NCBI GenBank assembly: GCA_002633005.1
Contig: NMRA01000540.1
Coordinates: forward strand, 48,052-78,199
Length of the DNA: 30,148 nucleotides
Direction: 5' to 3'
DNA from: Phoronis australis
Taxonomy: Eukaryota > Phoronida > Phoronidae
Shown: one piece after another, positions 22,201-29,295 of the stretch
How the letters are laid out: the number at the start of each line of letters is the position of its first letter
How positions within the stretch are numbered: the stretch's first letter is position 1
Notes under the pieces: model-generated
What the model saw: the letters and a program-made list of their open reading frames with translations, nothing else
Database searches by the model: none
What the model was told of the DNA's origin: nothing
Program-made: the position numbers and the translations under genes

Positions 22201-25200
22201 GCACTCATGAATTAGGACCATTTTGAATAATTACGTGTGCTAGCTACTCAGGACAGTCTGCACTACGCAGACTTGTTAAAATTACACAAACCACCATATT
22301 GGGGACTACAAAGCTGCAATAGAAATTTACACGGTGATTCTAACAGAGTGTAAATGCTAATTTTTAATGTTACTGTGTGGCAACAAATAAGCCTACTGTT
22401 TATTAATTTATCCCTCATGAAGACAATCAATCACCCACCTTGCCTCCAGGCACATTCTCATCGTCAATAGTGACAAAGTACGCAGGGATACGATGGCCCC
22501 ACCACAGCTGGCGTGATATACACCAGTCTCTGTAAAGCAGACGTGTCAAAATGAAGCAGACGATCAGTGTCATGTCCATCGATTTTACAAACGGACACAG
22601 ATTTTGAACTGAATATGCCACTATGGCGGAGGGAATGTAAAGAGACATTACCATCATGTCATATTTAATCAAAATCCAACAAAACAGATTCAAACTAAAT
22701 CGGTTAAAAGTTAAACATAGGTCAGAGTAAAGTTAAATATCTCCTTCATTACAGCAATAATTTTAATAATTATGTCTAAATTTTGCTATATGTCACATTC
22801 GTCCCTATGCAAAACTTCCAACTTAATATCCATTACAGTGCTACCTTATCATGACTAATAAGTTCCATCTCAGGATGAAATAGCTTTGGTACAAAAGCAG
22901 CCACAGTTTGGAATAGTTCAGTGTTTCACCAAAGGTGTCATCAAAACTGTATTCATCTTGAAAAAAGTAAAAACTAAAGTCTGTCACTAAAAACCAAATA
23001 ACAGCAAACGTAACAAATAACAGTAGGCAGACTGAACTACAGATACGTCTGCTGCTAAATGACTATCACTCATCGTTTGTACAGTCAACTCTTCCACAAT
23101 ACCTGCAGTTCTCCATCCAAGCAAACCACGTCTTGCAGTGCATCTCCGGAACTATTTTCAGCTCGCCGTTCCTGACCACGTTGACGGCCTTGGCGGCCAT
23201 GTTGGAACAGTCAACATACCACTGAGGCTTCAGCAGCGGCTCAATGATATCTTTGGAGCGACTGTCATGAACAGAAGAACTACATTTGAACTAAGCTTTA
23301 AAATTTTCAAAATAGAAAACATAGAAATTATACCATGATCTAAAATTCTTATGGCATTTATCACATTTTATCACAAGGTCCACTTCACGTCAAAGGTTGG
23401 GTTGAAAGTTACATTAAGCAAAACACTCAAACACAAAATGTGACTGAGACAGTTGTCTGCCAATCCGGTTATGTAAGATTACCATCTAATGATGGGCTCA
23501 AGCCATATCAATTACACTCAGGGAGAAACCCTTGTCAGGCTTCAGTAAATGGAACAGTGTCTGACAGGGCTCAACACTAACAGTTGCCCGATTGCCCGTG
23601 TACAAGTAGATTTTGCGTCGGGCAAGTGGAATTTGAAAAGTACTTGCCCGATGGGCAAGTTAAAAGGCTGGCTGCATAGGCAAGTAGATCCTAAGATTGT
23701 CTGCTCAACATTTGCTCTAAAATAACGAACCCCGACACAAGTCTAAAAACTGTCGAAAAAGCCCCTGTGGCCGTCAAAGAAACTCCCGTTTTCGAATGAG
23801 CACCGAAAGGAAAATAGAACGAGTGTGATGCAGCGAGCACAGATGACGCCCGTGGTCAAATCCTTTCGATTCTCTGAACGTGCCCTGCAGTTTCTGAATA
23901 AGTTGTCACGTGATACTACAGTTCGTCTGCACTCTGGCAAAACGTCCAAACAAGGAAGCCGTCCAGGCCTGTACGGCATTGGTTTAGTTGCTAAAAACGA
24001 GTTCAGGAAGAATCAAAGCAACAATGTGAAACGAAAAGAGTGCGGGAATGGGTTCCGTCATGGGAAATTAGGTTTCCTGGCCTGCGAGACAGTGAACAAG
24101 GGATAACGTGTGATTTTGCCGGCGTTTACCCATGTACAGCTGGAAGTTCGTCGGCGGATTAAGTCATACAGATAAGCGCAAAACCTAAAAAGTGAATGAT
24201 TGACCACATATTTTCTACACTACACAGCAGTTTTAAAGGCCTGGTTTTTATTCAGGTGGAATTCCAAAGGAAATTCTTATGAATTCCCGGCTCCCGGTGG
24301 CGACTCCCGAAAGAAGAGGAATATACGGTCTTCAGGATTGTCGCTCTGAAGGGTGACTTTTTCGCGGTCTATCTATTTTTCAAAAATGTAATTATTTATT
24401 GAAAATAAAAGTATATGTGGCATTATTATAGGTTAAAATTTGATTTTAATTTAATACAAGGTACCGATGACCAAAACTGTGCAAGATTTTTACGGATAGC
24501 AAAAATTCAAATTCAGGTTAAGCAACAACTTAAGTTTAATGCATGAGGGCGTATAAACTAATGAATACACAGAAGTGTCTAGAGTTCATGTCTTAGCTCA
24601 TTTCGGCGCCTGTGAATGTGAGGCAGAGGTTCAGATACCATAGTTACTCTTCTAATTTGTCTCTTCAGTGTTTTGACACACATAAGTAAATGTACTATAA
24701 GAAGAATCGTTAAAAAATAGCAATTCATGTATATAGCATGCACGACACAAGAGGAGGCTTAGCACAGGCAGCCCTGCCGTAACACATTACCTAGGTGAGC
24801 ACATGCACAGTGCTATTTGGGATTGTAATTGGGGCAAGTGAATTTTTTGTTTCAATTACTTGCCCTTCGGTTAATGTTGAGCCCTGTCTGACTGCTGGAA
24901 CAACTTTCCACAGAGCAGTACATGTAAGTTCACACACCAATAGAAAAATACCGTAACTTCATTATTCGAGGGCCAATTTCTGTGCTTCAAAAACGAAACT
25001 TGAGAGTTTTCTGTTGTTGAGACAGATATGAACAAACTTTTAAACACGGAATTTAAATCAAAAACAACCCAAAACAATATTTTAGTAATTTTAAAAGCAG
25101 GCAGCTGTGTGGTTTGTAATCCGCGTTGACAAACCAAATACGCTAAGCATGCTACCGTCTCACAGCACTGTGGATAACTGAGGAAAGTTGGTGTATGTGC

Positions 25201-28200
25201 CCAGGAAACCTCGTTGGCCATGGGCAACGGAGAGGCTTTGCGTTTCTTCATCTATGTCTAATGAGGATGTTAAAATGATTCAGATAATCACTTAATGATG
25301 GCAGTTTTAATCAATATTTACCCTCTTTCCTTGCCAGCTAACTCAAGCATTGTGCTATTTTAGTAAGTCAATAAGCCTAACCATTCATTACACTTGGCAA
25401 TTGATGGCATCGGTGCAGTATATCATAGCAACCAAATCAACGTGCGTTACCATTCAAGGTAGACTCAATGCATTCCAGTCAACCTACCTGCAGATGGGCA
25501 CCACCATAGCATTGTCCTGAGTACCCCTGTACAGTCCCAATTCCTCTAGGGCCTTCAACACCAACTTCCTGGCAATGAATCTTGGCTTACCCTGCAAAAA
25601 CAAGCGGGCATGAACACCAACAACAACAACAATAACATCGACAAAACCATCAACAACAACAATATTAACAACATCGTGAACAGGTGTTTTACTTTTATTC
25701 CATATTCCTAATCATCCAATGAACACTGACTCTGTTGCCAGGCAGTGTTAATGTCCCGGTAGTGTAGTGAGTGCTATCCAGCACATTATGCTTGCACAAC
25801 CGATCAAACTGAAGTTAAAGACTGAGGACAGCTGTGAGCCAACTCAAGCGGAGAGGTCGCCAGCAAGAAGAATGTTTCCGCTTCCAGCAGAAGGCAACAT
25901 ATTTCGCATCAGTAACTCGATCACATTTGTATTACTTCAAGTGACTCTTAACTCCCCTTTAATGGTCACAAATGTCCATTTTTATTTGGACCGCTTACGG
26001 TCTAAGAACGACACACTATCCATAACTCTTTGCAAGACCAAAAATCACTTTTCAAATGAGAAAGAAACTAGTGAAGACTAGTTTTATAGTGGTAAGTAGT
26101 TCAAATCCAAATTTAGTTTCTTGAACGGAACACAGGTTTACTGTTGTTTTAGTATTCCAATGACTTTTTAATTAAACTCATGCAATGACGTTGTCAACAG
26201 GTGGCGTGCGGAACAGACTTAAAATGCAAAACACGACACAACTCTCGGGATTCAACTCCTGCACAAGCTGAGGACAGAGCAAAATAATCTGGCTTCTGCC
26301 AACATTCATTTGTAGGCTTTGAAACAAGGATCACAAAAATATTTCTGACGATCAGTTTGTGTTAAACCTGTTGGTTTTGCTTCAAGTTTAAATACATAGG
26401 AGCTTGTAACATGAAAAGTGAACTTTTAACCCTGACTTCAGCAATTAACATTCGACGTCCTAACTTAGCAACATTTAACCGGAAATAAAACTGTAAATGT
26501 GTGAATCAGTTTGAATGAAAGCTTACAGAAAACTGGCCAAAGTCTTCTGTGATATTTCCGTTGTCGTCGATCATAGTGATGAAGTCCAAGTTATGACGCT
26601 TGCCTACTTCAAAGTCATTATGATCGTGAGCTGGAGTGATCTTGACAGCGCCTGTCGTTGGTAAAAATAAAAACTAATTAATGGGATGACCTAAGTCTTG
26701 ACACCACATGAAATTGGTATGAAAGGCTAATAAATGGCTAGGCACAGTCGCAACAGATAGGCAACCCTGTGTTAATTGGTATGAAAGGCTAATAAATGGC
26801 TAGACACAGTCACAACAGATAGGCAACCCTGTGTTAATTGGTATGAAAGGCTAATAAATGGCTAGACCCAGTCACAACAGATAGGCAACCCTGTGTTAAT
26901 TGTTAATGCCAATGAGATGAGTCACAATCTTAACTGAAGAAAACATGGAGAATCTACGGGGATCTGTTTCATGACAAATAACTTAAGACATCAGACTGAG
27001 ACAGAAAATTGGTCTTACACTCCACACAAATATTTCAGAAAAATAGCTAAATTTCACTCCTGTAAGAGTCCACACTTAACAAGATAATTTTATTATTATT
27101 TTCTAGACTGTGATGCATTCATAATGTTAAACCTTTTTTCAGCATTATGAGGTCTTAAGTCTCACTTTCATGAAACAGCCGGCTGGTACAGAAATACCAC
27201 CTGTCTCAGATAGTTTACATTCAATAAATCAGATTCAACTGCTTCTTAGGGAACTGTGTTGGAAAATGCCAACAATCTCTTCATGTTGAAATTGTGAAAC
27301 CTTTGGATCAAAGCATTTTGGTTTTCATCAAAGTTACTTTTCAAACTTTATAAATTTTCAAATTTATTTAGTGGTCATTTTCATGTAGAGTTCTCCTAGG
27401 TTTTCAACAGAACTTCAATGGAGATAAACGAAACTAGTCAAAAATTGTTGTATCTTCACAAAATTTATGCTGAAAACAAACAAGAAAGCCAGCTGAAAAA
27501 TCACTCTCACTACAATCAAAATTTCATTGACTTTCAATAAAATATTTTGCGGTGTTCGTTTTTGAAAACAACTGTACTCTGAGATATCCCAATGCAACCA
27601 AACAATAGGTCCGCCCTGAAATAGAACTATCACGTCACTCACATTCCAATATATTTACCCAAAATGCAACACACATGTCAAGCACTTCTCCACATGCAAA
27701 TGTGCCAGTCACTTTCTCATACCTTAATTGTTATGGAATTCGTCATTGTAATGCACGCAAACGTGCATTTATTTATCATAATACATATAATGCTGACAAA
27801 CATAATTTGAAAATATCAGGGCTGGATACGCTGCCAAATCAGAAGTGCCGGACACTTTGAAAAGTAGGCCAGCCATCCATTGTATTTTTCTACCTCTTCA
27901 AAAGAAGACAGTTCATCCCAGGACGGACCTATCCGCATTTTTCATACCTGTTCCAAACTCCTTGTCCACAAACTCATCGCACACAATTGGCATCCTCCTT
28001 TTGGTGAAAGGGTGAACTACGTACTTGCCACGCAGGTGGGTGTACCGGCTATCCCCAGGGTGAACGGCTACCGCTGTGTCTCCCAACATTGTCTCAATAC
28101 GAGTTGTAGCGACAACAATCTCCTCATCTGTCAGAAGAAAGATGGGAGAGCAGTGTTGGACAAACTAAATCTCAAACTGAGACACAGAATAGTATACTAC

Positions 28201-29295
28201 AAACTCAATTTTGGTTGACCGTAATTTATTATGGATTTTTACATGAATTCATATCCGACATTTCTATGAACTCATATGAATTACCTGATATGAATGGCCG
28301 GCAAGAGTTCACATTAATAGTTGATATAATTTGTCATTCATGTTTCATCATCCACTGTGATTACTAAAATTTCTCAATGCAATGGTAATGATCAAATGTG
28401 TTTGCACAACTGATGCTATGAATAATGGCCAGAAATCAGAGTGATGATAGTTCATCATCAGATTGATGATCGTTTATCAACAAACTGATATGAATTTGTG
28501 TAAGCACAAATTGAAAGTGAGACAGAAAATAGCATTACACGAGTGTGAAATTGAACAGATCAGAAGAGTTCAAAGTAAAACGCGGATCACTTTTGCACAT
28601 TTAAGTGTTTCGTAGTTCAGACTTAAAATTTGCCGAGAAAAAAAATTTGATATTGGCATCAAATACTGCACTAGCTTCTGAGGATTCTAGATTTTGCTTT
28701 CAACTTGAGCCCATAGATTCAACAAAGCTCAATGCTCTTGCATTGGCATAAGATGCAACAGCTACACAATAGGCATTGCCAAAACAAAGATAACACAACG
28801 TTCATTTAATCGTGATTTCGAACTGGAAACACAAAATCTTCAGCGGAAAAGAAATCTAAAACAACTCAGTGTGTGAAAAACTACAAAATTACAGACACCC
28901 CTATTGGACACTTCATAATAGAGACCAGGCATACATTTTATATATGTGTTCTTGCCCAGGTTTTGGCGGTTCAGGCTCGGGCTCTTAAATTTAATGATTA
29001 ATTCTTGCTTTAAAACATACACCTTTAGAGTGCATCGCATAAAAACTTGCATCTTGGTTTTACTCTTTATGCTTTGCAAGCTGCTCAATTCTAATACAGA
29101 AGTTTCAGTAACAGACGGATGGGTTAAAATTTTCCTGAGTAAGATTATGAACAATAAAGAACAAAAGTAATGCAACAGATATGTACCTGAGTCTTCCACC
29201 TTGTAAGCGAATGAGACCAAAACTCCAAATTCCACCTTGTCTTTATAGCCTGGCACAGGAATTAAGGTTCGGCCAGTGATCTCTTTTTTGTCAAC
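7163..29295 (-). CDS. VARS1: Valyl-tRNA synthetase, 17 exons, 5' part outside window
   Basis: This gene encodes the class Ia enzyme that charges tRNA-Val with valine in the cytosol and removes mischarged threonine in its editing domain. Seventeen exons on the minus strand join in frame: 29187-29295, 27948-28127, 26527-26651, 25488-25591, 23103-23261, 22439-22529, 21582-21687, 21145-21215, 19531-19656, 16969-17142, 15753-15831, 14990-15117, 12964-13170, 10714-10828, 8704-8876, 7568-7717 and 7163-7228. Phases match at every junction and the sum is 2163 nt (720 codons plus TAG). Family landmarks in order are TTRIET (editing), [84 protein letters not shown] and the C-terminal coiled coil. The HIGH motif and any N-terminal GST-like domain would lie beyond 30148. 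About 50 residues of the anticodon-binding domain, expected between 14990 and 13170, are not found. All other exons look intact, so this is probably a working gene. Confidence 0.95.
7229..7567 (-). other. VARS1: VARS intron
   Basis: GTGAGA donor and CACCAG acceptor. AT-rich, with nothing else recognised. Confidence 0.85.
7568..7717 (-). CDS. VARS1: VARS exon, C-terminal coiled-coil arm
   Basis: The exon has 50 codons from [20 protein letters not shown] to [16 protein letters not shown]. It has heptad-like leucines and many lysines, and vertebrates have GLVDPARELGKLQ and YPVKVPLEV at the same places. This arm contacts the tRNA elbow in ValRS. The acceptor is GTGTTCCAG and the donor AGG|GTGAGA. 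Confidence 0.94.
7718..8703 (-). other. VARS1: VARS intron
   Basis: GTAGGG donor and TTCCAG acceptor. It contains a 110-aa minus-strand ORF (7803-8135) without a domain, splice support or homologue in the ValRS family, which is treated as chance. No repeat is recognised. Confidence 0.8.
8704..8876 (-). CDS. VARS1: VARS exon, C-terminal domain
   Basis: The exon encodes [20 protein letters not shown], followed by [20 protein letters not shown] and [17 protein letters not shown]. Sequence identity to vertebrates is low here, but the layout, PxGCAIV-type strand and position match the segment before GLVD in homologues. The acceptor is GCGTTTCAG and the donor AAG|GTAGGG. Phases fit both sides. Confidence 0.9.
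9894..9912. repeat. (ATAA)n microsatellite
   Basis: About four and a half tandem ATAA units in AT-rich intron sequence. Confidence 0.85.
10533..10542 (+). promoter_or_regulatory. YY1-like AAGATGGCGG with start codon
   Basis: AAGATGGCGG matches the YY1 core often found at translation starts of metazoan genes. The ATG at 10536 opens [11 protein letters not shown] and is followed at 10570 by a possible donor (ATAG|GTATCC). The surrounding 140 bp are CpG-rich for this intron. It could be the first exon of a plus-strand gene nested in VARS, but no further exon is recognised. Confidence 0.25.
10714..10828 (-). CDS. VARS1: VARS exon, anticodon-binding domain helix
   Basis: The exon encodes [20 protein letters not shown], then [18 protein letters not shown]. 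It corresponds to vertebrate [20 protein letters not shown]. The acceptor is TTTCCTCAG and the donor T|GTAAGTG. It is 38 codons plus T, and T with TG of the next exon gives Leu. Confidence 0.9.
10966..11064. repeat. 33-bp tandem repeat, exactly 3 identical copies
   Basis: The unit begins GACAATAACTGCACAGTCTG and ends AAGTTAT. Three copies run without a mismatch, which points to a recent duplication. It lies in an intron, about 140 bp upstream of the acceptor of the exon at 10714-10828. Confidence 0.95.
12546..12700 (+). mobile_element. CAGTGGCGGATC-type MITE fragment
   Basis: It starts CAGTGGCGGATCTAGGAT followed by a G7 run and CC, the same terminus as the elements at 1845 and 2249. Further in it has GGGGGGAGGTCTGGAGGG, then CCCCCC and AGGAAATTTTT, a combination widespread in marine invertebrate repeats. 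I find no matching inverted end downstream, so the right boundary is approximate and the copy may be truncated. Confidence 0.55.
12964..13170 (-). CDS. VARS1: VARS exon, anticodon-binding domain [13 protein letters not shown]
   Basis: The exon has 69 codons: [50 protein letters not shown] and [11 protein letters not shown]. [20 protein letters not shown] is conserved across ValRS and packs against the tRNA anticodon stem. The acceptor is CTCACACAG and the donor CAG|GTGGGT, both phase 0. It would join in frame to the exon ending at 14990, but with a gap relative to the family. Confidence 0.95.
13171..14989 (-). other. VARS1: VARS intron where a conserved exon is expected but not found
   Basis: GTGAGT donor and CACACAG acceptor. 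Homologues have about 50 residues between the flanking exons (ESLVDRW to LYELCDVYL). Scanning the minus strand here I see no match to SRL, YDFP, LYELCDVYL or similar. No N run or repeat marks an assembly join. Confidence 0.6.
14990..15117 (-). CDS. VARS1: VARS exon, GRDINLD and WNATKF, start of anticodon-binding domain
   Basis: The exon encodes (G)[20 protein letters not shown] followed by [29 protein letters not shown] and [11 protein letters not shown] are ValRS hallmarks linking the catalytic core to the anticodon-binding helices. The acceptor is CCCTTTGAAG and the donor CAG|GTGAGT. In homologues about 50 residues (ESLVDRW... to ...LYELCDVYL) follow before the content of the next exon I can find. 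Confidence 0.94.
15118..15752 (-). other. VARS1: VARS intron with imperfect foldback
   Basis: GTAAGT donor and TTTGAAG acceptor. Imperfect inverted repeats built on AAAGTCAGAAATCAGACTAC (about 15300-15320) and its partner near 15390-15445 could form a stem. Nothing else is seen. Confidence 0.7.
15753..15831 (-). CDS. VARS1: VARS exon, [17 protein letters not shown]
   Basis: The exon encodes [20 protein letters not shown] then CAYTAQ plus one base. It matches vertebrate [20 protein letters not shown]. The acceptor is TTCTCTAG and the donor AAG|GTAAGT. The final G with GT of the next exon gives Gly of the GRDINLD motif. Confidence 0.95.
15832..16968 (-). other. VARS1: VARS intron with 41-bp repeat
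   Basis: GTGGGT donor and CTCTAG acceptor. It contains the diverged 41-bp triplicate at 16602-16724. The rest is unremarkable. Confidence 0.8.
16602..16724. repeat. 41-bp tandem repeat, 3 diverged copies
   Basis: The unit reads roughly GAAATTTGGGCTTAATGTTC followed by AACACATCAGCCTCTGTCCAA. Starts are near 16602, 16643 and 16684. Copies differ at several positions, so it is older than the 33-bp and 38-bp arrays. Confidence 0.85.
16969..17142 (-). CDS. VARS1: VARS exon with KMSKS catalytic loop
   Basis: The exon has 58 codons starting [20 protein letters not shown] and ending [14 protein letters not shown] is the second class I signature, which stabilises the ATP phosphates during valine activation, and it is intact. 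[18 protein letters not shown] follows as in other animal ValRS. The acceptor is TTACTAG and the donor CAG|GTGGGT, both phase 0. Confidence 0.97.
17480..18580. repeat. Degenerate ~145-bp module array
   Basis: Successive modules share a CTAGGGGGC-like segment, a CAAAATTTCATNAAAAT core, CCAGGA and CCAAAGATACAG, then an ACGGAAAAA stretch. The AAATTTCA core recurs near 17644, 17913, 18346 and 18492, with spacings (269, 433, 146) near multiples of about 140. Divergence between modules is high. It looks like an old interspersed repeat with internal tandem structure, of unknown family. Confidence 0.6.
17487..17500 (+). promoter_or_regulatory. CTCF-type core motif in a repeat
   Basis: CCACTAGGGGGCGC fits the CTCF core consensus CCASYAGRKGGCRS at all positions. 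It lies at the start of the degenerate module array; related but weaker segments recur in later modules. Binding cannot be inferred from sequence alone. Confidence 0.4.
18744..19547. repeat. 38-bp minisatellite made of exon end plus 5' splice site
   Basis: The period is 38 bp: 21 full units from 18744 to 19541 plus 6 bp, with starts in exact register (18744 + 20x38 = 19504). Units look identical except the one farthest from the exon, which has CCTCGG for CCTCAG. On the minus strand each unit is 17 nt of exon end (AACTACCTTTCACTGAG) plus 21 nt of intron start (GTGTGTTGTCTTCTCATTCTC). The exon-proximal unit is the genuine border of the exon at 19531-19656. Since 38 is not a multiple of 3, read-through shifts frame, and a TGA appears by the third unit. 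Confidence 0.97.
19531..19656 (-). CDS. VARS1: VARS exon, [16 protein letters not shown]; border duplicated in a minisatellite
   Basis: The exon has 42 codons, [20 protein letters not shown] through [11 protein letters not shown] to GKLPFTE. The [12 protein letters not shown] block is diagnostic for ValRS. The acceptor is TCTTTTTAG. The donor is GAG|GTGTGT at 19531/19530. The vertebrate protein continues PFREVYLHA, and here PFTE joins VYLHA of the next exon, which fixes the donor as the one nearest the exon. The last 17 exon bases are the start of the 38-bp unit that is then repeated into the intron. Confidence 0.95.
19657..21144 (-). other. VARS1: VARS intron with a CpG-rich patch
   Basis: GTAACC donor and TTTTTAG acceptor. 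A CpG-richer patch lies at about 19745-19920. The remainder is AT-rich without recognised features. Confidence 0.8.
21145..21215 (-). CDS. VARS1: VARS exon, [17 protein letters not shown]
   Basis: This 71-nt exon encodes (D)[20 protein letters not shown] and PEQ. DxLDTWFSSxLxP is a class Ia catalytic-core signature. The acceptor TGTGTTTCAG and donor CAG|GTAACC are good matches. A 54-bp direct duplication starts about 21 nt upstream of its acceptor. Confidence 0.95.
21216..21581 (-). other. VARS1: Short VARS intron with 54-bp duplication
   Basis: GTGTGT donor and GTTTCAG acceptor. The only feature is the direct duplication at 21237-21344, next to the acceptor. Confidence 0.85.
21237..21344. 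repeat. 54-bp direct duplication next to an acceptor
   Basis: GAGGGTGCCACTGTCCAGGC at 21237 is repeated as GAGGGCACTACAGTCCTGGC at 21291; both continue with ACA..TAGTTAACCAAA. The nearer copy lies where the branch point of the exon at 21145-21215 is expected, and each copy has a branch-point-like TTAAC on the minus strand. Confidence 0.75.
21582..21687 (-). CDS. VARS1: VARS exon, [10 protein letters not shown] segment
   Basis: The exon encodes [20 protein letters not shown] and then [15 protein letters not shown]. It matches the vertebrate [20 protein letters not shown] stretch, a lysine- and glutamate-rich helical insert of the catalytic core. The acceptor is GCTTCAG and the donor AAG|GTGTGT. 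Length is 35 codons plus one base. Confidence 0.93.
21688..22438 (-). other. VARS1: VARS intron
   Basis: GTGGGT donor and GCTTCAG acceptor. Nothing recognised. Confidence 0.85.
22439..22529 (-). CDS. VARS1: VARS exon, [17 protein letters not shown] core segment
   Basis: The exon encodes [20 protein letters not shown] followed by [10 protein letters not shown]. The [15 protein letters not shown] block is one of the most conserved in ValRS and forms part of the catalytic Rossmann fold. The acceptor is CTTTACAG and the donor AAG|GTGGGT. The first base completes an arginine codon. Confidence 0.96.
22530..23102 (-). other. VARS1: VARS intron
   Basis: GTATTG donor and CTTTACAG acceptor. AT-rich, with nothing recognised. 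Confidence 0.85.
23103..23261 (-). CDS. VARS1: VARS exon, [16 protein letters not shown] segment
   Basis: The exon encodes [20 protein letters not shown] through [19 protein letters not shown]. The RSxDxxEPLLxPQWYV block is highly conserved in ValRS and leads from CP1 back to the catalytic core. The acceptor is CATGACAG and the donor CAG|GTATTG. The terminal AG joins A of the next exon to give Arg in CRDWCISRQ. Length is 1 + 52x3 + 2 nt. Confidence 0.95.
23262..25487 (-). other. VARS1: VARS intron hosting a DNA transposon
   Basis: GTAGGT donor and CATGACAG acceptor. More than half is the inverted-repeat element 23565-24886. A 126-aa minus-strand ORF (24871-25251) starts in flanking intron and shows no domain. 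Confidence 0.8.
23565..24886. mobile_element. hAT-like non-autonomous transposon with 5-bp target duplication
   Basis: The left end reads CAGGGCTCAACACTAACAG and the right end, from the other strand, CAGGGCTCAACATTAACCG. TCTGA flanks both sides (23560-23564 and 24887-24891). Subterminal TTGCCCG/CGGGCAA motifs recur at least five times on the left and twice on the right, as transposase binding sites do. CAGGG-type ends suggest hAT; most hAT elements duplicate 8 bp, so a 5-bp duplication points to a subgroup or another superfamily. The CpG-rich core (about 23750-24110) has overlapping ORFs of 78 and 93 aa with no recognisable transposase domain. Confidence 0.75.
25488..25591 (-). CDS. VARS1: VARS exon, end of editing domain
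   Basis: The exon encodes [20 protein letters not shown] and then [14 protein letters not shown], with AG left over that joins T of the next exon as Ser. It aligns to the vertebrate [20 protein letters not shown] and MVVPLCNRS stretch. The acceptor is GTTTTTGCAG and the donor CAG|GTAGGT. It lies immediately upstream, in gene order, of the intron that holds the hAT-like element. Confidence 0.93.
25592..26526 (-). other. VARS1: VARS intron with CAA microsatellite
   Basis: GTAAGC donor and TTTTTGCAG acceptor. It contains the CAA-rich tract at 25616-25675. A 104-aa plus-strand ORF (25767-26081) has no recognisable domain. Confidence 0.8.
25616..25675. repeat. Imperfect (CAA)n microsatellite
   Basis: CAACAACAACAACAAT followed by degenerate CAA/AAC units, close upstream of the acceptor of the exon at 25488-25591. 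Confidence 0.8.
26527..26651 (-). CDS. VARS1: VARS exon, editing domain with AHDxxDFEVG motif
   Basis: The exon encodes [20 protein letters not shown], then [21 protein letters not shown]. In class Ia editing domains the conserved aspartate of the AHDxxDF stretch contacts the amino group of the mischarged amino acid, and it is present. The acceptor is ACGACAG and the donor TCT|GTAAGC. The two leading bases GC complete a glycine begun in the previous exon. Confidence 0.94.
26652..27947 (-). other. VARS1: VARS intron with 62-bp repeat
   Basis: GTATGA donor and ACGACAG acceptor. It contains the triplicate at 26713-26898. The rest is AT-rich without recognised features. Confidence 0.8.
26713..26898. 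repeat. 62-bp tandem repeat, 3 near-identical copies
   Basis: Units starting ATTGGTATGAAAGGCTAATA at 26713, 26775 and 26837 differ at a few bases in the CTAGRCMCAGTC part. It begins about 60 bp upstream of the acceptor of the exon at 26527-26651. Confidence 0.93.
27948..28127 (-). CDS. VARS1: VARS exon, editing domain with TTRIET motif
   Basis: The exon encodes (D)[16 protein letters not shown] followed by [12 protein letters not shown] and [12 protein letters not shown]. The threonine-rich TTRIET stretch is part of the CP1 editing pocket of ValRS, IleRS and LeuRS. The acceptor is CTTCTGACAG and the donor CAG|GTATGA. The exon is 2 + 59x3 + 1 nt and its phase fits both neighbours. All landmark residues of this stretch are present. 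Confidence 0.95.
28128..29186 (-). other. VARS1: VARS intron
   Basis: GTACAT donor and TCTGACAG acceptor. Nothing recognised. A 138-aa minus-strand ORF at 28840-29256 is the exon 29187-29295 read on into this intron. Confidence 0.85.
29187..29295 (-). CDS. VARS1: VARS exon (first in window), entry to editing domain
   Basis: The exon encodes 36 complete codons starting [11 protein letters not shown] and ending VEDS, plus one base. Vertebrate ValRS has VDKKELTGRTL followed by a PGY(K/E)[14 protein letters not shown] segment, and this exon matches it closely. The acceptor is TTTTAACAG and the donor G|GTACAT. It starts in phase 0 and ends in phase 1; the spare G joins AT of the next exon to make Asp. 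It links the first half of the Rossmann core to the CP1 editing insert. Confidence 0.93.

Noticed and set aside
23743-24106. Overlapping 78-aa and 93-aa ORFs on opposite strands
   Set aside because: They lie in the CpG-rich core of the hAT-like element; neither shows a transposase, BED finger or hATC motif, so they are probably chance in stop-poor DNA.
24871-25251. 126-aa minus-strand ORF
   Set aside because: It starts in intron flank and ends inside the transposon end, with no domain or splice context.
28840-29256. 138-aa minus-strand ORF
   Set aside because: Only its N-terminal part (the exon 29187-29295) is coding; the rest is read-through past a good GTACAT donor.
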